Part shown: in pieces, positions 7,892 to 14,400 of the stretch
How the letters are laid out: each line of letters starts with the position of its first letter
How positions within the stretch are numbered: the first letter of the stretch is position 1
From: a virus
Direction: 5' to 3' (one strand)
Length of the DNA: 21,009 bases
IMG/VR virus record: IMGVR_UViG_3300027396_000100
Location: 1 to 21,009 of that record
The notes under the pieces: generated by a model
The model's database searches: none
What the model was told of the DNA's origin: nothing
Seen by the model: the letters and a program-made list of their open reading frames with translations, nothing else
Position numbers and translations under genes: made by a program

Positions 7892-8295
7892 TATTTAGAT
7901 GATTCCTCTGCTGGTTTTTCTGGCCATTCAATTTTTGAAATCAAATCTGCCGAATCTTTAATTTTTTCCAAAGCTTTAATGTAATCTTTTGCCGCTTTAT
8001 CAGTTCTTCCAGAAACAGACATTAGTTCAAAATCTACGTGTGCATCTATGTTAGACTTAATTTCTTCTTTACTAAGCTTTTCTTTTTTAACAGAATATAC
8101 TTTTTTGCCTTCAATATAAGGTTCTACTGAAATTAATTTTTCTGTGTCAGAGTCATAATCTATTTTTGTTACAACTTCAATAAGATTATTTTCTTTAATT
8201 ACAGATTTTAAACCTTGTTCGCCAACAGACACATTTAGAATTTGCTCTGCTGTGCCGTATGTGACAATCTTATTGTCTTCAATTACGGCGTACAT
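7891..8295 (-). CDS. Tail fibre assembly chaperone-like protein
   Basis: This 134-residue, strongly charged protein has many Lys and Glu. It opens with MYAVIEDNKIV, the same start as the clear chaperone at 16626-17126 (MYAQVIDEEIV). Its C-terminal part, DYIKALEKIKD followed by IEWPEKP, follows the YRQALRDI...IAWP pattern of Phage_tail_APC proteins, so a divergent member of that family is likely. Such proteins assist trimerisation of fibres and are usually not part of the virion. It lies between a glycine-rich fibre gene and a LamG-type tip gene, and overlaps the latter by one base. The Shine-Dalgarno sequence is weak (GAGAG). Confidence 0.65.
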   Translation of the reverse strand: MYAVIEDNKIVTYGTAEQILNVSVGEQGLKSVIKENNLIEVVTKIDYDSDTEKLISVEPYIEGKKVYSVKKEKLSKEEIKSNIDAHVDFELMSVSGRTDKAAKDYIKALEKIKDSADLISKIEWPEKPAEESSK

Positions 8296-8296
8296 A

Positions 8297-9277
8297 TTAA
8301 GCGCTCTCTTTTACGTAGTAAGTAATTAAACAGGTCCCTGCGCCACCTAAGCCAGAACTGTTTCCTTCTTGGCAACCTCCGCCGCCGCCGCCAGTTCCAT
8401 CTATACCAGATGCTCCAGCAGTTCCATATGGGCTATACGAAGTTCTTGAGCCACCATTTCCACCGCCATTTGAACCTGCTCCCATACCCCAATCTCCGCC
8501 GCCTCCGCCGCCGCCGCCAAATCCATATAGTCCAGGTCCGCCATTTCCACCGCAACAATTCTGATCTGATGACGAGGCCTTATACTCTCCAGAACCTCCC
8601 ATAGAAGCTCCTTCTCCTCCATTAAGTCCAGAAACGTTATGTGAGCCCTGCCCACCATAAGTGTACCAAGAGTGGTGCATCATCATGCAACGACCATGCA
8701 ATCCTCCGCCACCTGCGCCACCGCCACCGCCACCAGCAGAGTGTGAAGCTTGGCCACCGCCACCGCCAGAAGATCCACCGCTACCTTGTCTTCCAGTCTG
8801 TCCATAAGCGCCGCCTCCGCCGCCTCCGCCTGCAGTCAAGAATGAACCAAAGGTTGATTGTCCTCCGTCTCCACCATTTGTATTATTGTTACCAGAAACT
8901 CTTGAACCACCGTTACCAATTGTAACAAGAATATTTGAACCAACTGCTACCGAAGAAATATCTACGAATCTTCTAATAACTTGTCCACCACCACCGCCAC
9001 CGCCAGCGTGACCAGATGAATGGCAACCTCCGCCGCCTCCGCCGCCACCGACCAAAATTACTTCTACTGAAGACATTGTGTTTGCTGGACGTGTCCAGTT
9101 ACCAGTTGAATTAAATTTAACCGTTACTGGCTTTAAAAGCTTTGTTTGAACTCCACCAGTAGCAGAAATTACAGATGCTAAAGTTGAATTTGAGTTTAAA
9201 GCAATCTGCATATTTGATTGCATTGTGCTATCTAGTCCTGGTAGTACTTGTAACTTTGTGGTGGAATTTACAGCCAT
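8297..9277 (-). CDS. Glycine-rich tail fibre/adhesin protein (copy 2)
   Basis: In this 326-residue protein, residues 1-50 form a short, probably helical base. At about 52-76 comes the conserved entry strand of phage glycine-rich domains (WTRPANTMSSVEVILVGG). The rest is runs of 5-8 glycines separated by short variable segments, closing with TCLITYYVKE (315-324). This resembles Gly-rich fibre domains and the poly-Gly adhesin gp38 of T-even phages, where Gly runs pack as polyglycine-II helices and the loops between them bind the receptor. It is colinear with the protein at 10090-11058. It has six Cys (85, 197, 241, 242, 302, 316) and a His/Met-rich loop at 194-202, unlike its paralogue. AGGAG precedes the ATG at some distance. 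Confidence 0.82.
   Translation of the reverse strand: MAVNSTTKLQVLPGLDSTMQSNMQIALNSNSTLASVISATGGVQTKLLKPVTVKFNSTGNWTRPANTMSSVEVILVGGGGGGGGCHSSGHAGGGGGGGQVIRRFVDISSVAVGSNILVTIGNGGSRVSGNNNTNGGDGGQSTFGSFLTAGGGGGGGAYGQTGRQGSGGSSGGGGGQASHSAGGGGGGAGGGGLHGRCMMMHHSWYTYGGQGSHNVSGLNGGEGASMGGSGEYKASSSDQNCCGGNGGPGLYGFGGGGGGGGDWGMGAGSNGGGNGGSRTSYSPYGTAGASGIDGTGGGGGGCQEGNSSGLGGAGTCLITYYVKESA
8798..8824. repeat. 27-bp direct repeat, copy within Gly-rich gene 2
   Basis: These 27 bases are identical to 10579-10605 and encode the same Gly-rich piece (GGG..AYGQ) in both paralogues. The copies are 1781 bp apart in direct orientation and could support recombination. Confidence 0.85.
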
Positions 9278-9290
9278 TTTTATTTATCTC

Positions 9291-9728
9291 CTATACGTTA
9301 AGATCGGCAAAAGCGTACGCACCATAAATTGTGGTACCGCCGTCTCTTGTGAAAAAATTCAATACTGTTGTATTGGTTGAAAGCAATGGTGCTACGTTAG
9401 AAGCTCCACCGCCATCCCATTTAACTGCTGCTGGCCAAGTAACTGTGTAAGAGCCACCAGCTTTAATTTCTACCTGCCAAAATGCTGCTTTACCTGTAGT
9501 AGGAATGTTTGTGAATGCTACTGTCATGTTACCGCTTGCTTGCATTCTAAAAACTCCATCTTCGGCAATATTGCATGTTGCAGTTCCTCCAGCAGCAATT
9601 GTTCCAAGATTAATAAATTCAACAGGAATGTTAAAATATGTATAACCTTGTCCATTTATTGGTGCCTGTAAGTATGTGTATGTCCAAAGTGCAGGGCTAA
9701 CTGCTTCTGGAATTGATGTAATCGGCAT
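9291..9728 (-). CDS. Beta-rich fibre tip protein (paralogue of 17126-17521)
   Basis: The 145-residue protein has a beta-sandwich pattern common at the C-termini of phage tail fibres: TCNIAEDGVFRM (51-62), NMTVAFTNIP (67-76), GGSYTVTWP (91-99), VKWDGGG (102-108), and FFTRDGGTTIYGAY near 124-137. The protein at 17126-17521 follows the same order with GGGSYTVSF and YDNGTSWRG. It follows the chaperone-like gene at 9728-10090 with a TAATG overlap, and a perfect AGGAGG (9738-9743) decides this start. It probably attaches to, or forms the tip of, the glycine-rich fibre made from the same cassette. That role is inferred. Confidence 0.75.
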   Translation of the reverse strand: MPITSIPEAVSPALWTYTYLQAPINGQGYTYFNIPVEFINLGTIAAGGTATCNIAEDGVFRMQASGNMTVAFTNIPTTGKAAFWQVEIKAGGSYTVTWPAAVKWDGGGASNVAPLLSTNTTVLNFFTRDGGTTIYGAYAFADLNV

Positions 9729-10090
9729 TATTCATTTCCTCCTGTTTTTGGTGCAGGAGTTACAGCAGGATCATTAGCTGCCTCTTCTGCCCTACGTGCG
9801 ATATCTGCTTCCATCATTAATTTTGCTTCTTCTAAGCTTTCTTCTGTTACTGTATCTACTCCTGGAGCTGGAGCGATAAATTTTTCTCCATCCCATGAAA
9901 ATCCTGGAGAAACAACATCATATGGATGTGATTCATCTACCCAATCAGTTGCATCAATTAAGTCGCAGTCTGAAAATTGTGCTTTTACATCTACCAAAAG
10001 GCTGTCATAAAGTTCTCCTTTTTCTGGAAAAACAATAGTATTTATAACTGTGCCTTCTTTTACTAACGCCATATTTCTGCGTTCACTCAT
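9728..10090 (-). CDS. Fibre accessory/assembly protein, chaperone-like
   Basis: I start this 120-residue protein at ATG 10090 (MSERRNMALVKEG), not at the ATG 36 bases upstream. AAAGGAG sits at a proper distance from 10090, and the ATG shares its A with the stop of the glycine-rich fibre gene (TAATG), like its neighbours. Features are GTVINTIVFPE at 13-23 and SPGFSWDGEKFIAP at about 61-74, the beta pattern of the N-terminal halves of fibre assembly proteins, followed by an acidic helix (EESLEEAKLMMEADIARR) and a Pro/Gly tail. It lacks the conserved C-terminal motif of the chaperone at 16626-17126, so the call rests partly on position directly after a fibre. Confidence 0.6.
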   Translation of the reverse strand: MSERRNMALVKEGTVINTIVFPEKGELYDSLLVDVKAQFSDCDLIDATDWVDESHPYDVVSPGFSWDGEKFIAPAPGVDTVTEESLEEAKLMMEADIARRAEEAANDPAVTPAPKTGGNE

Positions 10091-11058
10091 TATGCATTCT
10101 CCTTTAACCAATAAGTAATAATACATGCTCCGTCTCCACCAAGTCCTGAGCAGTCTCCATTATCTGCACCGCCACCGCCACCGCCAGAACCATTTTGTCC
10201 AGGCTGTCCAGCAGTTCCATACGGACTTCCATTTCCTGCGCCACCTGCGCCACCACCGTTTGATCCGTTGCCCATTGCGTGACGACCTGAACCGCCACCG
10301 CCACCGCCAAGGCCATACAAACCTAATCCGCCAGTTCCACCTGTTGTAGACTGTGAACTTGAATTTTGTCCAGCCATTCCATGTCCTCCAGAAGAAGATC
10401 CTTCATCTGTTGTTGGTGTATGTGAACCGTGTCCAGCATACATTCTCCAGCTATGTTCTTGATTTTGTCCCCAAGCTCCTCCGCCTGCGCCACCTGCGCC
10501 ACCGCCACCGCCTCCTGCAGAGTGTGCGTTTCTTCCACCGCCGCCACCAGTTGAACCTCCAGGAGATTGTGGTGCATGCTGTCCATAAGCGCCGCCTCCG
10601 CCGCCGCCAAATGCAGTTAAGAATGAACCAAATGTAGTATTACCACCGCTACCGCCATTTGTATTTGTGCTTCCACAAACTCTTGAACCACCAGTTCCAA
10701 TTGTAACAAGAACAGATTGTCCTACTGCAACAGATGCAATATCTACGTGACGACGAATAACCTGTCCTCCACCACCACCGCCGCCACCATGGTGAGAACC
10801 ATGAGATCCCCCGCCGCCTCCGCCGCCGCCAACAATTGTAACCTCTACTGAAGACAGTGTATTAGCTGGACGAGTCCAATACTGTGTTGAAGTTAATTTG
10901 ACTGTAACAGGCTTAACAACTTTCAGTGGAATATTTCCAACTGATGCTAAAACATTCTGCAACGTTGTGTTTGTATTTAATGCTGTATTTAGATTTGACT
11001 GAATAGACGCATCTAGTCCTGGCATTATAATTTGTGTAGTTGAATTTGCTACAGCCAT
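10090..11058 (-). CDS. Glycine-rich tail fibre/adhesin protein (copy 1)
   Basis: This 322-residue protein has the same architecture as that of 8297-9277: a base of about 50 residues (MAVANSTTQIIMPGLDAS), the entry strand YWTRPANTLSSVEVTIVGG (60-78), glycine runs up to eight long, and the closing strand ACIITYWLKEN (311-321). The two align almost without gaps from end to end, except at residues about 192-245, where the sequences differ strongly. It has three Cys (128, 303, 312) against six in the copy. Receptor binding through loops between polyglycine helices is known for related phage adhesins and is inferred here. AGGAG precedes the ATG; the gene sits between a small beta protein and a chaperone-like gene. 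Confidence 0.82.
   Translation of the reverse strand: MAVANSTTQIIMPGLDASIQSNLNTALNTNTTLQNVLASVGNIPLKVVKPVTVKLTSTQYWTRPANTLSSVEVTIVGGGGGGGGSHGSHHGGGGGGGGQVIRRHVDIASVAVGQSVLVTIGTGGSRVCGSTNTNGGSGGNTTFGSFLTAFGGGGGGAYGQHAPQSPGGSTGGGGGRNAHSAGGGGGGAGGAGGGAWGQNQEHSWRMYAGHGSHTPTTDEGSSSGGHGMAGQNSSSQSTTGGTGGLGLYGLGGGGGGSGRHAMGNGSNGGGAGGAGNGSPYGTAGQPGQNGSGGGGGGADNGDCSGLGGDGACIITYWLKENA
10099..10105 (-). promoter_or_regulatory. Ribosome binding site fixing the start at 10090
   Basis: AAAGGAG on the minus strand stands eight bases before ATG 10090, inside the end of the glycine-rich gene. It supports this internal start over the ATG at 10126. Confidence 0.75.
10579..10605. repeat. 27-bp direct repeat, copy within Gly-rich gene 1
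   Basis: This is the partner of 8798-8824, identical over 27 bases and in the same orientation. Confidence 0.85.
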
Positions 11059-11074
11059 TTTTTAAATCTCCTAA

Positions 11075-11392
11075 TTATGTATTGATTACTTTTACGCCAG
11101 AAACAAAGTATGTGACACCATTGTTAACTGATGCCTGAACTGTAATTGTTTCTGCCGTGTTTAAAACTTGTTTAAAATCTAAAACTACTAATGATCTTGG
11201 TGCGAGATCAAGGTTCTTTGCAAAGTTGACTCCTGCCATCTTTAAAGTAACCTGATTAGCTGCATCTGTAATGTTATCAAATGTAACAGATGTAATAATG
11301 TCTGATTCTCCACCAGGAACTGTTAATATTGTAACTTCAGATGTAGTTGCTGTTCCTGCTGCAAATCGAGCTGGCAAGCTTACTGTTGGCAT
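11075..11392 (-). CDS. Small beta-sandwich tail protein (paralogue of 6795-7154)
   Basis: This 105-residue protein is nearly all predicted beta: TSEVTILTVPGGESD (17-31), SLVVLDFKQVL (66-76), ETITVQASV (80-88), VTYFVSGVKVIN (93-104). Its second half aligns with the 119-residue protein at 6795-7154. It lies one base after the stop of the fibre-base gene at 11394-11726, with GGGAG before its ATG, so the two are probably translated together. The most likely role is a decoration or connector on the fibre, but no characterised family is recognised. Confidence 0.72.
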   Translation of the reverse strand: MPTVSLPARFAAGTATTSEVTILTVPGGESDIITSVTFDNITDAANQVTLKMAGVNFAKNLDLAPRSLVVLDFKQVLNTAETITVQASVNNGVTYFVSGVKVINT

Positions 11393-11393
11393 A

Positions 11394-11726
11394 TTAAATC
11401 ACTCCCATGTTTGTATATAAAGTATAATTGCTAATTTGACCTGCAAGGTTAGCAATGTTTTGTGTTCCTGCTGTATTAACAGCAGCAATTTGTGTTGCTC
11501 CTGCAGTTTGAACTGTTGTTACTTGTCCGCTTCCTGCAGTTTGGATACTATTGATGCTGTTAGAAGTTGCAGCAACAATATCGTTAACTCCCAATAGATT
11601 GCCCATTGACTCCAGTGCTTTTGCAAGGAATACTAGGTCTTGTGCAGTTAGAGTGCTGCTGCTCAGAGCATCTACTTTAGCTTTAAAAGTAGTGATCTGA
11701 CTTGATAAACTGTCATAACTAGGCAT
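11394..11726 (-). CDS. Short tail fibre base with 11-residue coiled-coil repeats
   Basis: Residues 1-54 of this 110-residue protein are homologous to the N-terminus of the 223-residue fibre at 17521-18192 (FKAKVDAL at 14-21 and LGVNDIVAAT at 45-54 here; FKTKVDAL and LGVNDIVGAT there). This is probably the module that docks fibres to a common site. Residues 62-94 form three 11-residue repeats (QTAGSGQVTTV, QTAGATQIAAV, NTAGTQNIANL), a hendecad pattern typical of straight trimeric coiled coils. It has no C-terminal receptor domain, so it probably serves as a stub for the proteins that follow. AGGAG and an extended -10 promoter stand directly upstream, making it the first gene of its cassette. 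Confidence 0.78.
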   Translation of the reverse strand: MPSYDSLSSQITTFKAKVDALSSSTLTAQDLVFLAKALESMGNLLGVNDIVAATSNSINSIQTAGSGQVTTVQTAGATQIAAVNTAGTQNIANLAGQISNYTLYTNMGVI

Positions 11727-11742
11727 ATTTTCTCCTGTATAA

Positions 11743-11751
11743 ATTATAGCA
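11743..11751 (-). promoter_or_regulatory. Extended -10 promoter for the second fibre cassette
   Basis: TGCTATAAT on the minus strand is a perfect extended -10 element (TGnTATAAT). No good -35 box stands upstream, as is allowed for this class. Transcription would begin around 11736, giving a leader of about 10 bases that contains the AGGAG ribosome binding site of the gene at 11394-11726. Confidence 0.5.
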
Positions 11752-11764
11752 TGAATGCATTTTT

Positions 11765-11789
11765 GTTAAGGTCCGCTTTTCCCTATAAC
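11765..11789. other. Imperfect hairpin in the intergenic region
   Basis: Arms GTTATAGG and CCTTAAC (minus strand) pair over seven bases with one bulged base, around a ten-base loop. On the minus strand it is followed by A-residues, not U, so it is not a terminator in the direction of the genes. It lies between two TATAAT elements. Confidence 0.35.
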
Positions 11790-11796
11790 ATTCTTA

Positions 11797-11802
11797 ATTA
11801 TA
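11797..11802 (-). promoter_or_regulatory. Second TATAAT element
   Basis: A perfect TATAAT stands 54 bases upstream of the extended -10 element. It has no TG extension and only a weak -35 candidate (TGGCTT at 11825-11820), so it may be a chance match in AT-rich DNA. If active, its transcript would include the hairpin at 11765-11789. Confidence 0.25.
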
Positions 11803-11804
11803 CC

Positions 11805-11829
11805 CCAGCGACCTTCTAGAAGCCACTGG
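11805..11829. other. Hairpin just after the membrane protein gene
   Basis: On the minus strand, arms beginning CCAGTGGC and ending CGCTGG form about ten pairs, several of them G-U, with a five-base loop. It begins 11 bases after the stop codon of the membrane protein. No U-tract follows, so it could stabilise the 3' end of the transcript or pause polymerase; efficient termination is not supported. Confidence 0.4.
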
Positions 11830-11840
11830 AATATAAGCGT

Positions 11841-12752
11841 TTAAAGCCCTGTGGTATAAGTCTGAACTATCGATACCAAAAAGACAAATAGGACTACTGC
11901 TGATAGGACCCTATAGTATTCTTTAAAGGAAGACCCAAACATCCTCTTTCCAATTATCATGCATTTATGCATTGGAGACAATATGTAGCCAGCCCAATTT
12001 GCTGCAAACAGTATGGGTAGGTAGGTGGCTCCAAAAATTGGTAGGGATACGGCTAGAACTCCAGCAAATTTTCCACTACTTCCTAGGATAAAAGATAGGA
12101 TAAAGGATCCAAGTAAGACTAATACTAGCATCTCTGAATCGTGAGCCGAATCTACAATTTTTGAAAAATAGTCTTTGTGGTATGACACAAAGTTGCCCAA
12201 AGCAAGGATGGCTGTGACTATAAATAATGTAAATATATTATCCTTGATTATATTTTTTGTGTTTAATAATTGTTTTTCTCTCTTACTCCTAATAACAATA
12301 TCTACATCAGACTCTTTTAAAACCCCAAAAATATAATAAAGAATACAAACTACTAAAGTTGCAAGCAGCGGCCATACCGATCCTATAAAAGAAGCATAAG
12401 AAATATTTAATGCCGCCATCGGAAGCAATACAGTCTTTTCTAATGGAGACCAAAAATAAAAGTGATGTGTTGCCAAGTAGTCTATGACGCCATATTTTTT
12501 TCTACGCTCATCTTGTGGAGCCATTGTATTTAAGATTCCAGCTGAAATAACAACTCTGCCATTAATTGGCAACACTCCAGAAACGGCTGATGTAATAGCA
12601 ATTACTGCTCTTTTTGATTTTATTTTTTTTGCAATCCAAGAATAAAGTGGTTGAAAGACATCAAATTTTCTTGCATAATAAGAAAGAACCATTACAGTTC
12701 CAAGCATTAATATGTAGTACCACTCTTCAAACAAAATATTTAAACTAGGCAT
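11841..12752 (-). CDS. DUF401-like multi-pass membrane protein (ion-transporter-superfamily type)
   Basis: I start at ATG 12752 (303 residues): the ATG overlaps the upstream stop (TAATG) and GGAGA lies five bases before it. Seven or eight hydrophobic segments are visible (about 11-27, 48-70, 105-124, 125-145, 172-190, 208-225, 230-250, 282-298). Two parallel motifs, SGVLPINGRVVIS (58-70) and GSSGKFAGVLAVSLPIFG (224-241), look like the paired re-entrant elements of two-fold inverted transporters. HHFYFWSPLEKTV (96-108) and NWAGYILSPMHKCMI (252-266) recall DUF401 proteins, which are related to Na+/anion permeases. It is shorter than usual members (near 400 residues, from memory). A membrane permease amid tail fibre genes is odd. 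Substrate unknown; coupling suggests it works with the enzyme encoded upstream. Confidence 0.7.
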   Translation of the reverse strand: MPSLNILFEEWYYILMLGTVMVLSYYARKFDVFQPLYSWIAKKIKSKRAVIAITSAVSGVLPINGRVVISAGILNTMAPQDERRKKYGVIDYLATHHFYFWSPLEKTVLLPMAALNISYASFIGSVWPLLATLVVCILYYIFGVLKESDVDIVIRSKREKQLLNTKNIIKDNIFTLFIVTAILALGNFVSYHKDYFSKIVDSAHDSEMLVLVLLGSFILSFILGSSGKFAGVLAVSLPIFGATYLPILFAANWAGYILSPMHKCMIIGKRMFGSSFKEYYRVLSAVVLFVFLVSIVQTYTTGL

Positions 12753-14395
12753 TATTTCTCCGTAACTAATATGTATAAACCGTTCCACCAGTCTTTATCT
12801 GATTCTGAACTATTTAATATTTTTTTGCTATATAATATTTTTAAACCAGACTCAATAATTCCTTTATGAGAGCCTTGAACTACTTGAGTCCAATTTGCGT
12901 CATCAAATATCATAATGGTGTTTTTTGCAAAAACCTCTGAGTAATATTTTACTATATTTTGCGTATTCTGCAAGTCGTGTGGGCCATCATAAAAGAAAAA
13001 ATCAATATCTTTAATGTCTGTTAAATTTACCTTAAACATATCAGAATTGCATATTTTAATTTTATTATTTCCAATATATGGCCTTATATTATCTTTAAAT
13101 TCTTCCAATGAATTACTTTTAGGAGTGTCCCAATCTGTTCGTAAAGATTGTGGAACATTTGACCAATTATCTACAAAATACGCTTCTATGCTATTACCTT
13201 TTAAAGCAGCCGCTGCGGTTGCACCCTGATAAGATCCAACCTCTAAATATTTTTTACTTTTATTTGCAATTGCATTAATTAAAGATTGAACACGAGTACT
13301 AGTTAATCCTGGGATATCTATTTCAATTAAATTATTTACTGAATCAACAATTTCTTTAGCAACCAAAGCAACTTTCTCATTGATATGAGTGCCATATTTA
13401 GCTGCAACTATTTTGTCGCAATACCCACAATCCCAGCAATCAAATTTACAATTTTTGATCTTATTGCGCCAGATGGCAATTGGTTTATCAACCAAATTAG
13501 TTTCTTCAATAAAATCATTAAAATTATCAAATAAAATTTCTTCATTGTTGGCATACCTTCTAATTATATCCATAGTTTCTTTTAATCTTGTATGAGATTC
13601 TCTACCATGCATTTTAATTACATCAATTCCAAGATCATCTAAAAACTCTTGCCAATCCTTTCTCCATGGAGGAAAATTGGCTGTTTTAAGAGAATGTGCA
13701 AAATCTTCGTGATCCCATTTTGGGCAAGATACCCTACTTATTGGGTCATTAAAATATTGTGGTCCATCTGTTCTAGTGTTATTAAATTGATAATGCTCGT
13801 CCATCATTATACAACCGCCATAACAGCCTTCATTGGCCAATAGAGACAGTTTTATGCCAAACTGTTGCTTTGCCTTATTAAACCTTTTTAAACGTTCGTG
13901 ATCCCTCATTAAGTCACGATCTAAATTTATATAATCAAATCCAGCCTTAGCAAGCTTTTCTATGTCTCTTGGTTCTGAAACATTTCTCAATATTGTATTT
14001 TTTACAAAAAGTTCTGGGAACTGTTTTTTAATTTGTCCTGTAGCCATCCAATGAGTATGTGGTATTGTTGCAGATCTAATACCAGATTCATATAGTGGTT
14101 TAAAATTTTCAATAAACAAATCTAGGTTTTCTTGACTTGGCCTGACCTCGATATTGTTAAAAACTGCAGAAGCAGTAATTCCTAACTCAGATTGAATATA
14201 TAATGCTAAATCAATAAGGTATTGATGGTCTTCTGGCCCAGCAGAAAAAACATCCCCCATAGCATCTTGATTAAATGGCGGGATCCTACATGTAAAATAA
14301 AAATCATAAATATATGGTTTATAATCTTTTAAAAAATTTATAAAATCATTAAGTTGATTTTCATTTAATTTTGGATTTAAAGGTACGCTAAACAT
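12752..14395 (-). CDS. Fusion: peptidase-U32-like Fe-S TIM barrel + Methyltransf_24 methyltransferase
   Basis: The 547-residue protein has two enzyme-like parts. Residues 1-335 resemble peptidase family U32 proteins (relatives of UbiU/UbiV, RlhA and TrhP, which are Fe-S proteins in hydroxylation pathways, not proven peptidases). The marks are FDYINLDRDLMRD (153-165), NEGCYGGC (188-195), then C224, and GIDVIKMHGRESHTRLKE (256-273), matching the NEGC..C and K-(I/M)-x-GR signatures. C191, C195 and C224 plus one of C316, C320, C323 and C326 could hold a 4Fe-4S cluster. Residues 336-547 are a class I SAM-dependent methyltransferase of Methyltransf_24 type: YLEVGSYQGATA (383-394, SAM loop), YFVDNW (406-411), FFYDGPHD (467-474), MIFDDANW (495-502). 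Substrate unknown. AAGGA precedes the ATG and overlaps the upstream stop. It is translationally coupled to the membrane protein. Confidence 0.82.
   Translation of the reverse strand: MFSVPLNPKLNENQLNDFINFLKDYKPYIYDFYFTCRIPPFNQDAMGDVFSAGPEDHQYLIDLALYIQSELGITASAVFNNIEVRPSQENLDLFIENFKPLYESGIRSATIPHTHWMATGQIKKQFPELFVKNTILRNVSEPRDIEKLAKAGFDYINLDRDLMRDHERLKRFNKAKQQFGIKLSLLANEGCYGGCIMMDEHYQFNNTRTDGPQYFNDPISRVSCPKWDHEDFAHSLKTANFPPWRKDWQEFLDDLGIDVIKMHGRESHTRLKETMDIIRRYANNEEILFDNFNDFIEETNLVDKPIAIWRNKIKNCKFDCWDCGYCDKIVAAKYGTHINEKVALVAKEIVDSVNNLIEIDIPGLTSTRVQSLINAIANKSKKYLEVGSYQGATAAAALKGNSIEAYFVDNWSNVPQSLRTDWDTPKSNSLEEFKDNIRPYIGNNKIKICNSDMFKVNLTDIKDIDFFFYDGPHDLQNTQNIVKYYSEVFAKNTIMIFDDANWTQVVQGSHKGIIESGLKILYSKKILNSSESDKDWWNGLYILVTEK
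12757..12761 (-). promoter_or_regulatory. Ribosome binding site fixing the start at 12752
   Basis: GGAGA on the minus strand stands four bases before ATG 12752, within the last codons of the methyltransferase fusion. This favours the internal start of the membrane protein over the ATG at 12788. Confidence 0.7.
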
Positions 14396-14400
14396 TTTCC

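Noticed and set aside
8401-8925. His/Arg/Leu-rich open frames opposite the glycine-rich gene
   Set aside because: They are the antisense of CCG/CCA glycine codons, have low-complexity composition and lack ribosome binding sites. The same holds for 10125-10637.
8380-9050. CRISPR-like or tandem repeat array
   Set aside because: The repeated CCGCCGCC and CCACC units are glycine codons of irregular spacing within a coding frame, without spacers.
8297-11058. Collagen-like fibre genes
   Set aside because: Glycine occurs in runs, not as a strict Gly-X-Y repeat.
8297-11058. Diversity-generating retroelement with the variable segment in the glycine-rich genes
   Set aside because: No reverse transcriptase, template repeat or adenine-specific substitution pattern is visible; the divergent region is mid-gene and not at the C-terminus.
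11841-12752. Holin or other lysis protein
   Set aside because: It has too many membrane segments and transporter-like paired motifs, and no endolysin gene is near.
12752-14395. Radical SAM enzyme for the Cys-rich protein
   Set aside because: There is no C-x3-C-x2-C motif at the first strand of the barrel. The Cys pattern and the KMHGR motif fit U32-type proteins better, and the SAM-binding site belongs to the C-terminal methyltransferase.
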